Part shown: piece by piece, positions 16,007-22,776 of the stretch
How the letters are laid out: the number at the start of each line of letters is the position of its first letter
Numbering within the stretch: position 1 is the first letter of the stretch
Source of the DNA: Rubrobacter sp.
GTDB taxonomy: Bacteria > Actinomycetota > Rubrobacteria > Rubrobacterales > Rubrobacteraceae
NCBI GenBank assembly: GCA_016781775.1
Contig: JADDPR010000225.1
Coordinates: forward strand, 1-22,776
Length of the DNA: 22,776 nucleotides
Direction: 5' to 3'
Made by a program: the position numbers and the translations under genes
The notes under the pieces: generated by a model
Database searches by the model: none
The model's input: the letters and a program-made list of their open reading frames with translations, nothing else
Told to the model about the DNA's origin: nothing

Positions 16007-17614
16007 TCAAGCAGCGGTGAGACCGTCCAGTTTCCACTGCCCGTTCTCCTGCACCAAGAACGCAGTTGCGTCCACAAAGTCGGTTCTGTTCGTGTGTGTG
16101 GCCCGGGTGCTGAAGGAAACCTCCGCGGTGCCATCTCCCGTGATGGTGGCGACCGGTTCACGCGTGTACTCGATCCGCTGCAGGGTCGCGAATTGGTCGG
16201 TCCAGTTGGCCGGTGCTCCAAGCTGCTCCTGGTAGCGGGAGGAGAGGAAGTTCCAGGCATCCCGGTAATTCTCGCTAGCCGCCACGTTGTAGTGATCGAC
16301 TATCGTCTGAGCAGCAGCTTCCTCCGTAAGCCCGTCGGGCTCGTCCGAGCCCGCGGCGGCTCCTTGATCGCCACCCGCGGGTGGCGTTTCGGGCTGCTCC
16401 GCTTGCCGCTGTTCCTGCGGCGCATCCTGCGCCTGCTGATCAGGCCGCTCCTGGGGTTGCCGATCGGGCTCATCCGCCGGCTCTGCGTTGTTTGCCGGAG
16501 GGTCATCCTGCCCGCCGTTGTCCGCAGGAGCCTCCTCCTGCCTGTTTTCCTGCGGCGGATTCGATGCCGTGCGGTCTTCGCTGCCTCCGAAGGCCGCGAA
16601 CGCCGTGATGCCCAGCAGGACCAGGAGCAGCGCCGCCAAGGCCAGCGTGAGCGGTCCACGTCTCCGACGCTGGGATCTCTCCTGGACGGGGGCTGCCGTC
16701 GGGGCCGGGCCAGGAGCCCGTCGGGTGGGACGGGTTTCGGAGGTCGGGGGAGCCGGAGCCACCGCCTCTTGGCGGCTCCTGATCGCCTCCTCCCGGAGCT
16801 TGTCGCGGACCTCTTGGGCGGTCGGGCGGAGCTCGGGGTCCTTGGAGAGGCAGTCGAGGATCAGGGCCTCGATCCTCCCGTTCACCCCGACGCCATTTCT
16901 CTTCGGCGGGGCCGGGGACTGGTGGATGTGTTGCCCGGCGACCTCCATCGGGGTCCCGACGAAGGGGGCCTCCCCGACCGCCGCCTGGTAGAGCGTCACC
17001 CCGAGGGCGTAGACGTCGCTCTTGGGGGTCACTTTCTGGCCCTGAAGTTGCTCCGGGGCGGAGTAGAGGGCGGTACCGAGGTAGGCGCCGGTCCGCGTGG
17101 CTTGCGAGGTGGCGGCGTCGAGGGCCCTCGCGATACCGAAGTCGGTGAGCTTCGGCTCGCCGTAGGCGTCGATGAGGACGTTGTGGGGCTTGACGTCGCG
17201 GTGGACGACGCCGCGCTCGTGGGCGTGGGCGAGCCCCGCGGCGGCCCCCGCGCCGAGCCGCGCGAGATCCTCCTCGGAGAGGCTTCCCCTTTTGTCGATC
17301 ATGTCCTTCAAGTCGCCGCCGGGGACGTACTCCATGACGATGTACGAGACGTTCTTGCCCTCGAGTTTGGCCTCGCCGGCGTCGTAGACCTGGACTATGT
17401 TCGGGTGGGAGAGCTTGGCGGCGGTGCGTCCCTCGCGTCTGAAGCGCGCCCCGATGTCCGTCTCGTCGTGGCCGGGTTTGAGAACCTTGACCGCGACGGG
17501 GCGGTCGAGGACGGTGTCCTTGCCCAGGAAGACCCGCGCCATGCCGCCCGAGCCGATCTCGCGCTCGAGGACGAACCTGTCTCCGAGGAGAAGCCCGTTC
17601 ATGCCGGCTGGCAC
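16007..17614 (-). CDS. PknB-like membrane Ser/Thr protein kinase with NTF2-like ectodomain
   Basis: A 535-residue Hanks-type kinase. The kinase domain (about 14-280) has the glycine loop GSGGMARV (21-28), lysine K43 (AVKVL), HRDVKPHN with catalytic D140, DFG with D158, and APEQL. A proline-rich juxtamembrane stretch (285-318) leads to one membrane helix (321-342). The outside part is a Gln/Pro/Glu-rich linker (345-430) and a globular C-terminal domain (about 435-535) beginning TIVDHYNVAASENYRDAWNF, which resembles NTF2-like folds rather than the PASTA repeats of classical PknB. The start may be GTG 17614 or the ATG four codons later (17602); GGGAAGGGG lies just upstream of both. It follows aroF by only 13 bases, so transcription from the aromatic operon is likely. 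Confidence 0.93.
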   Translation of the reverse strand: MPAGMNGLLLGDRFVLEREIGSGGMARVFLGKDTVLDRPVAVKVLKPGHDETDIGARFRREGRTAAKLSHPNIVQVYDAGEAKLEGKNVSYIVMEYVPGGDLKDMIDKRGSLSEEDLARLGAGAAAGLAHAHERGVVHRDVKPHNVLIDAYGEPKLTDFGIARALDAATSQATRTGAYLGTALYSAPEQLQGQKVTPKSDVYALGVTLYQAAVGEAPFVGTPMEVAGQHIHQSPAPPKRNGVGVNGRIEALILDCLSKDPELRPTAQEVRDKLREEAIRSRQEAVAPAPPTSETRPTRRAPGPAPTAAPVQERSQRRRRGPLTLALAALLLVLLGITAFAAFGGSEDRTASNPPQENRQEEAPADNGGQDDPPANNAEPADEPDRQPQERPDQQAQDAPQEQRQAEQPETPPAGGDQGAAAGSDEPDGLTEEAAAQTIVDHYNVAASENYRDAWNFLSSRYQEQLGAPANWTDQFATLQRIEYTREPVATITGDGTAEVSFSTRATHTNRTDFVDATAFLVQENGQWKLDGLTAA

Positions 17615-17627
17615 GCCCCTTCCCTGA

Positions 17628-18443
17628 CTAGACGACCTCGCGGCCCATCGCCTCGGCGAAGGGACGGAGGCTCTCCCTGAGGCCCATGAGCGCCTCGACG
17701 GGGAGCGCCTGCTCCGCGTCGCAGAGGGCGGCCTGCGGCTCGTGGTGGGACTCGACCATCAGGCCGTCCGCCTCGGCCGCCACGCTCGCCTTCGAGAGCG
17801 GGACGACGAGGTCGCGCCTTCCGGCCGCGTGCGACGGGTCCACGATCACCGGCAGGTCCGTGAGCCGCTTCGCCACGATCACCGCCGAGAGGTCGAGCGT
17901 GAAGCGCGTCGAGGTCTCGAAGGTGCGGATGCCCCGCTCGCACAGGACTACGTTCTCGCCCCCGGCGGCGGTTATGTACTCGGCAGCGAGGATCCACTCC
18001 TCCACCGTCGCCGCGAAACCGCGCTTGAGGACGACGCCGTGATCGGACCCCGCGATCGCCGAACCCACAGCCTTTAGGAGCGCGAAGTTAGCCATGTTGC
18101 GAGCCCCGATCTGCAAGACCTCCGCGTGCTCCATGATGAGCCCTATGTCCGCGGGGTCGAGGACCTCGGTGACGGACTTGAGGCCGAGGCTGCGGGAGAC
18201 CTCGGAGAGGATCTTCAGGCCCTCTTTCCCGAGGCCCTGGAAGGAGTAGGGGGAGGTTCGCGGCTTGAAGGCGCCGCCGCGGACGTACTCGTAGCCGGCC
18301 CCTTGGACCATCTTGGCGGAGGCCTCGAACTGCTTGTGGCTCTCGACCGTGCAGGGACCCGCGATCACCCGAAAGGCGCCCGGTCGGATCAGGCCGTTCC
18401 CACTCTTCGCTCCCGTCTTTACGCCGCTCTCGATAATATCCAT
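17628..18443 (-). CDS. aroF: 3-deoxy-7-phosphoheptulonate (DAHP) synthase, type I-beta
   Basis: A 271-residue enzyme condensing phosphoenolpyruvate and erythrose 4-phosphate, the first step of the shikimate pathway. It has the type I-beta signatures: AGPCTVES with metal ligand C31, RGGAFKPRTSPYSFQGLG (55-72) with K60 and R62, CERGIRTFE (168-176), DPSHAAGRR with H205, and the metal ligands E231 and D242. There is no fused regulatory domain, but the separate chorismate mutase ends two bases upstream (TAG-GG-ATG), so the two are translationally coupled. In Bacillus-type enzymes this mutase is fused and gives feedback control, and the pair may act as a complex here. The kinase gene follows closely. 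Confidence 0.95.
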   Translation of the reverse strand: MDIIESGVKTGAKSGNGLIRPGAFRVIAGPCTVESHKQFEASAKMVQGAGYEYVRGGAFKPRTSPYSFQGLGKEGLKILSEVSRSLGLKSVTEVLDPADIGLIMEHAEVLQIGARNMANFALLKAVGSAIAGSDHGVVLKRGFAATVEEWILAAEYITAAGGENVVLCERGIRTFETSTRFTLDLSAVIVAKRLTDLPVIVDPSHAAGRRDLVVPLSKASVAAEADGLMVESHHEPQAALCDAEQALPVEALMGLRESLRPFAEAMGREVV

Positions 18444-18445
18444 CC

Positions 18446-18742
18446 CTATCGGGAAAACTCCTCGCGTTGCATCTCCAGGTCGCGGATGCGGTGCAGGATA
18501 AGCTCGAAGATCTCGCGCATCGACGAGTCGTAGATCGGGCCCTCGTTTATCTCGGCCACGCGCCTCAGAATCTCCTCCTCGCGCCTGGGATCGAAGAGCG
18601 GCCTCCCCGCCTCCGCCTTCGTCGCGACGATCTCCTGCACGAGCCGCGCCCGCTCGTTGAGGATCCGGACGAGCTCCCCGTCGACCTCGTCGACCCGCTC
18701 CCTGAGCTCCCGAACCCTGGCCCCTGTCTCCGCATCACCCAT
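18446..18742 (-). CDS. Chorismate mutase, AroQ type
   Basis: A 98-residue all-helical chorismate mutase converting chorismate to prephenate, the branch point to phenylalanine and tyrosine. AroQ active-site positions are visible: R14 (LRERVDEVDGEL), R31 (NERARLV), K42 (ATKAEAG) and R54-E55 (DPRREEEIL). Length is normal for a single-domain enzyme. The ATG at 18742 has no ribosome site upstream. The best promoter (-10 box 18757-18752) would start the mRNA only a few bases before the ATG, so translation is probably leaderless. It leads a tight operon with DAHP synthase and diverges from the hisC-type aminotransferase and tyrA genes. Confidence 0.92.
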   Translation of the reverse strand: MGDAETGARVRELRERVDEVDGELVRILNERARLVQEIVATKAEAGRPLFDPRREEEILRRVAEINEGPIYDSSMREIFELILHRIRDLEMQREEFSR

Positions 18743-18751
18743 GAATGCCCG

Positions 18752-18780
18752 ATTTTATAAGTGGCCCCAACGTAAGGCAA
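18752..18780 (-). promoter_or_regulatory. Promoter for chorismate mutase-DAHP synthase operon
   Basis: On the minus strand TTGCCT (18780-18775) and TAAAAT (18757-18752) are separated by 17 bases. A start site about seven bases after the -10 box falls near 18745, three to five bases before the ATG at 18742. This agrees with the absence of a ribosome binding site and points to a leaderless mRNA. Confidence 0.6.
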
Positions 18781-18813
18781 ACGGAGAAGGCAGACGGCGC
18801 CGCGCAGAGGCCG

Positions 18814-18842
18814 TTGAAAGCCTCCCCGAAGAGGGCTAGGCT
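18814..18842 (+). promoter_or_regulatory. Promoter for the hisC-tyrA operon
   Basis: TTGAAA (18814-18819) and TAGGCT (18837-18842) are separated by 17 bases, in the style of actinobacterial vegetative promoters. The -35 box faces that of the divergent chorismate mutase promoter with 33 bases between them. The expected leader of about 58 bases contains a small CGCGG-TCAG-CCGCG hairpin. Confidence 0.5.
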
Positions 18843-18906
18843 AGTCCTACGCGGTCAGCCGCGGACGAACGAAGTCAGACCGGCCGACCGGCCGGAAGGA
18901 GAGAGC

Positions 18907-19962
18907 TTGAACTTCCGAGCAGAACTGGACTCCCTCAGGACATACGTCCCCCCGAAATCCTGGAGGATGGCGGCCGAGGGTACGGACGAGCACCGCTACG
19001 CGAAGCTTACCTCCAACGAGCTCGCCTTCGGGCCGCTGCCCGAGGCCCGGGCGGCCCTCGCCGAGGTGCTGCCCCGCGCGAACCGCTACCCGGACAGCCA
19101 CGTCTCCCGGCTACGTCAAGCGGTGGCCGACGCCAACGTCGGCACCGAGACAGGGAACGTCCTCGTGGGCAACGGGTCGAGCGAGGTCCTGTTCAACGCG
19201 CTCCAGCTCTTGCCCCCTGGCGGCGAGATCGTCTTCCCCTGGCCGTCGTTTAGCCTCTACCCTACGGTCTGCGCCGTCCTGGGCATGACCGCGCGCCCGG
19301 TTCCCCTGGACGAAGGGAACGGGATGGATGTCGAGGCGCTGCTCTCCGCCGTCGGACCTCAGACGCGCGCCATGATCGTTTGCAACCCCAACAACCCCAG
19401 CGGTACGTACCTTGCCCTCGACGAAGTGCGTGGGCTAGCCGACAGGTTGCCCGACGACGTGCTCCTGATCCTGGACGAAGCCTACGTGGAGTTCGTGGAC
19501 GACCCGACCTACACGAACTCTCATGCGCTGGCCCTGGAGCGGGAGAACGTCCTCGTCGCGCGCACGTTCTCTAAAGCTTATGGGTTGGCGGGTCTGAGGA
19601 TCGGCTACGGCATAGCTTCCGCCCCCATCGCAGACTACGCCGAGCGGGTCAGGTTCCCGGTCTCCGTCAACCTGGCCGCGCAGGTCGCGGCCACGGCCTC
19701 GATGTTCGCCCGTGACAAAATCCGCCAACGTGCGGAGTTCGTGATCGGGGAACGCAAGCGCCTGCAAGACGCCTTCGAGAACGCACGGCTCCCGTTTATC
19801 CCTTCGCAGGGCAACTTCGTGATGGTCCGGTTCGAGGCGGCCGATTTCGAGCGCGCCGGCATCCTCGTGCGCGAGGGCGAGGCCCTGGGCTACCCCGGCT
19901 GGAGCCGCGTGACGGTCGGGGATACCTGGGAGAACGACCGCGCCATCGGGGCGCTCTCCTGA
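18907..19962 (+). CDS. hisC: Histidinol-phosphate / aromatic aminotransferase (HisC family)
   Basis: A 351-residue class II-type PLP aminotransferase. Signatures are the substrate/cofactor segment KLTSNELAFGP (33-43), the CNPNNPSG turn (159-166), LDEAYVEF (189-196), and the PLP-binding lysine K223 in FSKAYGLAGLRIGYG. The TTG start at 18907 has AAGGAG five bases upstream and gives the normal family N-terminus. The frame is open further upstream, but that part has no homology or ribosome site. HisC proteins serve histidine synthesis. Because this gene is coupled to tyrA and diverges from chorismate mutase and DAHP synthase, it may instead, or also, transaminate prephenate, phenylpyruvate or hydroxyphenylpyruvate. 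The gene symbol is therefore family-level. Confidence 0.9.
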   Translation: MNFRAELDSLRTYVPPKSWRMAAEGTDEHRYAKLTSNELAFGPLPEARAALAEVLPRANRYPDSHVSRLRQAVADANVGTETGNVLVGNGSSEVLFNALQLLPPGGEIVFPWPSFSLYPTVCAVLGMTARPVPLDEGNGMDVEALLSAVGPQTRAMIVCNPNNPSGTYLALDEVRGLADRLPDDVLLILDEAYVEFVDDPTYTNSHALALERENVLVARTFSKAYGLAGLRIGYGIASAPIADYAERVRFPVSVNLAAQVAATASMFARDKIRQRAEFVIGERKRLQDAFENARLPFIPSQGNFVMVRFEAADFERAGILVREGEALGYPGWSRVTVGDTWENDRAIGALS

Positions 19963-21011
19963 GCCGGACCCTCGGGATAATCGGTGTGGGTTTGATCGGG
20001 GGATCGGTCGGGCTCGCGGCCAGGGGGGCCGGCTGGGAGGTGATCGGGGTGGACAGGCCCCCGGTCCTCGAGCAGACGGCCGACCTCGGCGCGATAAACC
20101 GCGCCTCCACTCTTAAAGAGGCGCGCGGCGCCGACATGATCCTGCTGGCGGCCCCGATCTCCAAGGTGGCCGACATCGTCGGAGAGCTCGCCCCGACGGA
20201 CGCCCTCGTCACCGACGCGGCCTCCGCGAAGACGAGGGTCGTCGAGGCCGCCGAGAAGGCGGGGCTTAAGCGCTTCGTCGGCGGTCATCCCATGGCCGGA
20301 AGCCAGCTCTCGGGCGTCGAGCACGCCGGCGCCGAGCTTTTCCGCGGCGCGCGCTACTTCCTCACGCCGACGGAACGCACCGACCCGGCGGCCTACCGGG
20401 AGGTCGCCCGCTTCGTGCGCGAGGACCTCGGCGCCGTCCCGACGGCGGTCGAGCCGGAGAAGCACGACCTCCTGATGGCCGCCCTCTCGCACCTGCCGCA
20501 CCTCATGGCCGTCGCCCTCCTCAAGGTCGCCTCGGACATCTCGCCGGAGGCGCTCTCCTTCGCGGGCCCCTCGTTCCGCGACCTGACGCGCGTCGGCGCC
20601 TCCAGCCCCGCCCTCTGGTCGGACATCCTCGCCGAGAACGCCCCCGCCATCGACGAGGCCCTCGCCGCCTTCGCGGGGACGATGGACGAGCTCGGCCGCG
20701 AGCTCCCCGACCGACGCCGCATAGAAGGCCGCTTTCGCGCCGCTCGCGAAGCGTACGACGCCCTCGGCGGCATCCTCGTCGAGGGGAGCGGCAGGAATGC
20801 CGAGCTCGCCATCCCGGTGGAGAACCACCCCGGCGTCCTCGCCGAGGTCACGACCCTTATGGGCTCGAACAACATAAACATCCTCGACCTCTACGTCCGC
20901 CACTCCAACACCGAGCGCGCCGCCCTCGTCCTCACGGTGGACTCGGGAGCAGCGAAGGAAGCGAAGGAGCTACTCCGGGGCGCGGGCTTCAGCGCCGAGC
21001 TGGAGGGATAG
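19959..21011 (+). CDS. tyrA: Prephenate (or arogenate) dehydrogenase with C-terminal ACT domain, CTG start
   Basis: A 350-residue TyrA. The Rossmann domain begins SRTLGIIGVGLIGGSVGLAAR with the NAD loop GVGLIGGS (9-16); H110 lies in GGHPMAG and H178 in SHLPH, the helical dimer domain follows, and an ACT domain (AIPVENHPGVLAEVTTLMG, about 284-350) probably senses tyrosine. The only start preserving the first beta strand of the NAD fold is CTG at 19959, overlapping the hisC stop as CTGA. The next, GTG at 19986, would remove that strand. No ATG, GTG or TTG lies in frame between the end region of hisC and 19986. It makes hydroxyphenylpyruvate (or tyrosine from arogenate) and is coupled to the aminotransferase. 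It converges with the deaminase gene 15 bases away. Confidence 0.92.
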   Translation: MSRTLGIIGVGLIGGSVGLAARGAGWEVIGVDRPPVLEQTADLGAINRASTLKEARGADMILLAAPISKVADIVGELAPTDALVTDAASAKTRVVEAAEKAGLKRFVGGHPMAGSQLSGVEHAGAELFRGARYFLTPTERTDPAAYREVARFVREDLGAVPTAVEPEKHDLLMAALSHLPHLMAVALLKVASDISPEALSFAGPSFRDLTRVGASSPALWSDILAENAPAIDEALAAFAGTMDELGRELPDRRRIEGRFRAAREAYDALGGILVEGSGRNAELAIPVENHPGVLAEVTTLMGSNNINILDLYVRHSNTERAALVLTVDSGAAKEAKELLRGAGFSAELEG

Positions 21012-21026
21012 CCGGGATCCTCCCCG

Positions 21027-21482
21027 TTACCCGCCCACCCTGCGCGACATCTCCTCGAAGAGCCGATCGCACTCCTCTTCCATGACGCCGCCGACCGCCT
21101 CGAAGCCGCCGAAGGAGGAGCGGCGGGAGACCTCCTCGCAGGGCAGGTCGATCTGGGGCAGCCCAAGCCGTTTGAGCGTGCCTATCGAGGTGCCGTAGAC
21201 GACGCGCGGGATACCGCTCCACAAGATCGCGCCCGAACACATCGGGCAGGGCTCGGCCGTGGTGTACAGGACCGTGCGGCCCCAATCGACGTCCGGGCGC
21301 TCCCGGGCGAGGCGGATGATGGCGTCCGTCTCCCCGTGGAGGACGGGACTCGTCTGCGCGTCGTTTAAACCCTCGGCGAGGACCTCCCCGGTCCCGAGGT
21401 CCGAGATCACGCACCCGAACGGCGCCTCGGGGTTGCCCCGCGCGATCTCCAGGGCCCGGCGCATGTGGGTCTCGTGCTCCAC
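21027..21482 (-). CDS. Nucleoside deaminase (guanine deaminase / CMP-dCMP-type zinc deaminase)
   Basis: A 151-residue cytidine-deaminase-fold protein. Zinc ligands and catalytic acid are in VLHGETDAI (H49, E51) and EPCPMCSGAI (C79, C82). The first motif is HGE rather than HAE. PFGCVISD (21-28) and the SSFGGFEAVGG segment favour a free-base or nucleoside deaminase such as guanine deaminase over the tRNA-specific TadA, but the substrate is not certain. GTG at 21482 is chosen as start, with AAGGG six bases upstream. A TTG at 21488 overlaps the epimerase stop and is less well placed. The gene is coupled to the upstream epimerase gene, whose stop at 21485 lies just upstream of this start. Confidence 0.88.
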   Translation of the reverse strand: MEHETHMRRALEIARGNPEAPFGCVISDLGTGEVLAEGLNDAQTSPVLHGETDAIIRLARERPDVDWGRTVLYTTAEPCPMCSGAILWSGIPRVVYGTSIGTLKRLGLPQIDLPCEEVSRRSSFGGFEAVGGVMEEECDRLFEEMSRRVGG

Positions 21483-21484
21483 GC

Positions 21485-22381
21485 TCAACCCTTCAGTAGG
21501 TGCCGGAAGGCGCCCTCGAGCTCGGGATGGCGGAACTGGTAACCCGTCTCCTTTAGCTTCGCGGGTTCGACGCGAGCGCTCGGGAGCAGAAGCTCGTCCG
21601 CGACCTCGCCGAGCATGAGCCTCGCGGCGGGGGCCGGGAGCGGGAAGATCGTCGGCCGGTTCACCACACCGCCCAACACCTTTGTGTACTCGGCGTTGGT
21701 AGGCGCATCGGGGGCGACGACGTTGACGGGACCTTCCAGGGAGTCGGTCTCTATGGCGCGGATCATCGCGCCGACGACGTCGTCGATCGAGACCCACGAC
21801 CAGTACTGCCGCCCGCTGCCGATCTTCCCGCCCAGCCCGAGCTTGAAGATGGGCAAGGTCTGCCCGAGCGCCCCACCCTTCGTCGAGAGCACGATCCCGA
21901 TCCGCGGGTGCACGACGCGTATCCCAGCCTCCCGCCCCGGGTCCGCGGCCCTCTCCCACTCCACGCATACCCTGGAAAGAAACAGATCCCCTGGCCCGCT
22001 GGTCTCCCTCAGCAGCTCGTTCCCCCGGTCCCCGTAGTACCCGATCGCCGACGTCGAGACCATGACCCGCGGAGGCGTCCCAAGGCCGGCGAGCGTCCGG
22101 GCGAGAAGCCCGGTCCCTTGCTTCCGGCTGTCCATGATGCGGGCCTTCTTCTGGGGCGTCCAACGGCCCTCGGCGATGCTCTCCCCCGCGAGATGCACCA
22201 CGGCGTCTATCCCTTCGAGGCGCTCGGCCTCGATCGTCCCGGCAGAAGGATCCCAGCGCACAACGTCCTGCCCCCCGCCGCCCGAACGCACAAGACGCAC
22301 GACGCGATGACCTTCCTCTTCGAGCGCCGGTACGAGAGCCGTCCCTATAAGCCCGGTAGAACCGCTAACGAGTACGTCCAC
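21485..22381 (-). CDS. TIGR01777 family NAD(P)-dependent epimerase (YfcH/SulA-like)
   Basis: A 298-residue extended short-chain dehydrogenase. The N-terminal NAD(P) loop is GSTGLIG (7-13). It is followed by VVHLAGESIAEGRWTPQKK and ARIMDSRKQGT, the family hallmark, then VMVSTSAIGYYGDRG and PRIGIVLSTKGGAL. The C-terminal DUF1731 part runs PLPAPAARLMLGEVADELL to the end. The GTG at 22381 has GGGGGAGG seven bases upstream and begins the protein at the normal VDVLVSGSTG position. A longer in-frame extension to 22423 has no ribosome site. The physiological substrate of this family is unknown; some members are linked to cell-division inhibition (SulA-like naming) without firm evidence. Confidence 0.93.
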   Translation of the reverse strand: MDVLVSGSTGLIGTALVPALEEEGHRVVRLVRSGGGGQDVVRWDPSAGTIEAERLEGIDAVVHLAGESIAEGRWTPQKKARIMDSRKQGTGLLARTLAGLGTPPRVMVSTSAIGYYGDRGNELLRETSGPGDLFLSRVCVEWERAADPGREAGIRVVHPRIGIVLSTKGGALGQTLPIFKLGLGGKIGSGRQYWSWVSIDDVVGAMIRAIETDSLEGPVNVVAPDAPTNAEYTKVLGGVVNRPTIFPLPAPAARLMLGEVADELLLPSARVEPAKLKETGYQFRHPELEGAFRHLLKG

Positions 22382-22416
22382 CCCAGAACCTCCCCCAAAG
22401 AAAAACCGGCGCCGTT

Positions 22417-22660
22417 CCCACACATGTTAACGCGTGGGGCGTACGCCGGGAAATAATAAGCCGGAGCCCCGCACTATCAAATGGGGAAAGGGAAAGGAGG
22501 AGTTAGCACGATTCCCCGGCTTCACTATGTTCTACACGCACACATGTGCCGTGTCAAGGCGGTTTTGGGGTTTTCGGACAAATTGTGCTTTAGAGCACTT
22601 CGTGGTCGGGAGAGCCGGTCTGGAGTCTCCGCACCGCAGCCGGCGTTTAGACTCTGGCTT
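22417..22660. other. Gene-poor interval before the right-edge gene
   Basis: From the epimerase start to 22660, about 280 bases, I see no convincing gene. Codon-position GC bias is lost, although a plus-strand frame stays open from 22460. It holds a strong ribosome-site-like AAAGGAGG (22493-22500) with no standard start at normal distance, a CACATGTG palindrome near 22541, and GTGCT-TTAG-AGCAC (22585-22598). It may be a promoter region or decayed sequence. Confidence 0.4.
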
Positions 22661-22776
22661 ATGCGTACCCCCTCGCACGCGTTGCTCACATGGGCGCTGG
22701 CCGAGCGGGCCCTCGGGCGGGGGCTTGGGATTACCTCACTCCGGTGGACACTCTGTAGCTATGCCACCGCAGCCTC
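22661..22776 (+). CDS. Start of an unidentified protein running off the right edge
   Basis: An ATG at 22661 begins MRTPSHALLTWALAERALGR and stays open to the window end (38 codons). The opening resembles small membrane-associated proteins annotated as metal-dependent hydrolases, which often begin with a TPSH-like motif, but the fragment is too short to be sure. There is no ribosome site. TAGACT at 22648-22653 is a possible -10 box that would give a leaderless mRNA, although no good -35 box accompanies it. Codon bias is weaker than in the confident genes, especially after 22730. Confidence 0.4.
   Translation, partial: MRTPSHALLTWALAERALGRGLGITSLRWTLCSYATAA

Noticed and set aside
15809..17680. 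Plus-strand open frame of 623 codons opposite the kinase and htrA
   Set aside because: It is antisense to two well-supported genes, has no domain, and its openness is explained by high GC in the opposite coding strand.
18745..18906. Upstream extension of the hisC-type aminotransferase (54 extra codons)
   Set aside because: It overlaps both divergent promoters, has no homology, and the TTG at 18907 has a good ribosome site at the normal family start.
21489..22163. Long N-terminal extension of the deaminase
   Set aside because: It is the epimerase gene in another frame. The deaminase fold starts at the GTG near 21482 with its own ribosome site.

Overview
The window is high-GC bacterial DNA with strong G/C bias at third codon positions, dense and often overlapping genes, frequent GTG/TTG starts and actinobacterial-style promoters (TTGnnn-17-TAgnnT). 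Gene content and protein style suggest an actinobacterium, possibly Rubrobacter-like. That placement is inferred from general resemblance only; there is no rRNA or other marker here.

Left part (1-4864): the last 12 codons of an upstream gene, a strong intrinsic terminator, and a Uma2-family nuclease. Then come a two-component system (OmpR-type regulator and histidine kinase, minus strand) and, divergent from it, a group-2 type sigma-70 factor whose stop overlaps the start of an HtrA-type protease. This divergent block looks like an envelope- or stress-response module.

Decayed part (4865-6801): a perfect 11-bp hairpin, a frameshifted scrap of an LtrA-type membrane protein, and an MFS transporter split by a one-base insertion.

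Middle, nearly all minus strand (6885-13112): a YbhN/flippase-type membrane protein, an EamA transporter, an M42 aminopeptidase, a DUF3891 protein, an unrecognised two-helix membrane protein, a PAP2 phosphatase, and a FocA/NirC-family channel broken by a one-base deletion. A small acidic protein of unknown function (plus strand) follows.

Right part (13683-21011): rpiA, a cold-shock protein, a second HtrA protease and a PknB-like Ser/Thr kinase, all minus strand. The kinase starts 13 bases after a DAHP synthase gene that is itself coupled to a chorismate mutase gene. A hisC-type aminotransferase and prephenate dehydrogenase diverge from the chorismate mutase. Together, chorismate mutase, DAHP synthase, aminotransferase and TyrA cover entry to the shikimate pathway and the branch to tyrosine/phenylalanine. 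Good divergent promoters lie between the two arms, and the chorismate mutase transcript looks leaderless.

Right end (21027-22776): a nucleoside deaminase and a TIGR01777-type epimerase (minus strand), about 280 bases without a clear gene, and the start of a gene that runs off the edge.

I did not find a defence island, CRISPR array, insertion sequence or obviously new multi-gene system. The most notable points are three genes (second htrA, tyrA, eamA) whose complete N-termini can only be reached from a CTG start, two single-base frameshifts in transporter genes plus an LtrA remnant, the sigma factor-protease translational coupling, and a 10-bp palindromic operator candidate in front of the second htrA.
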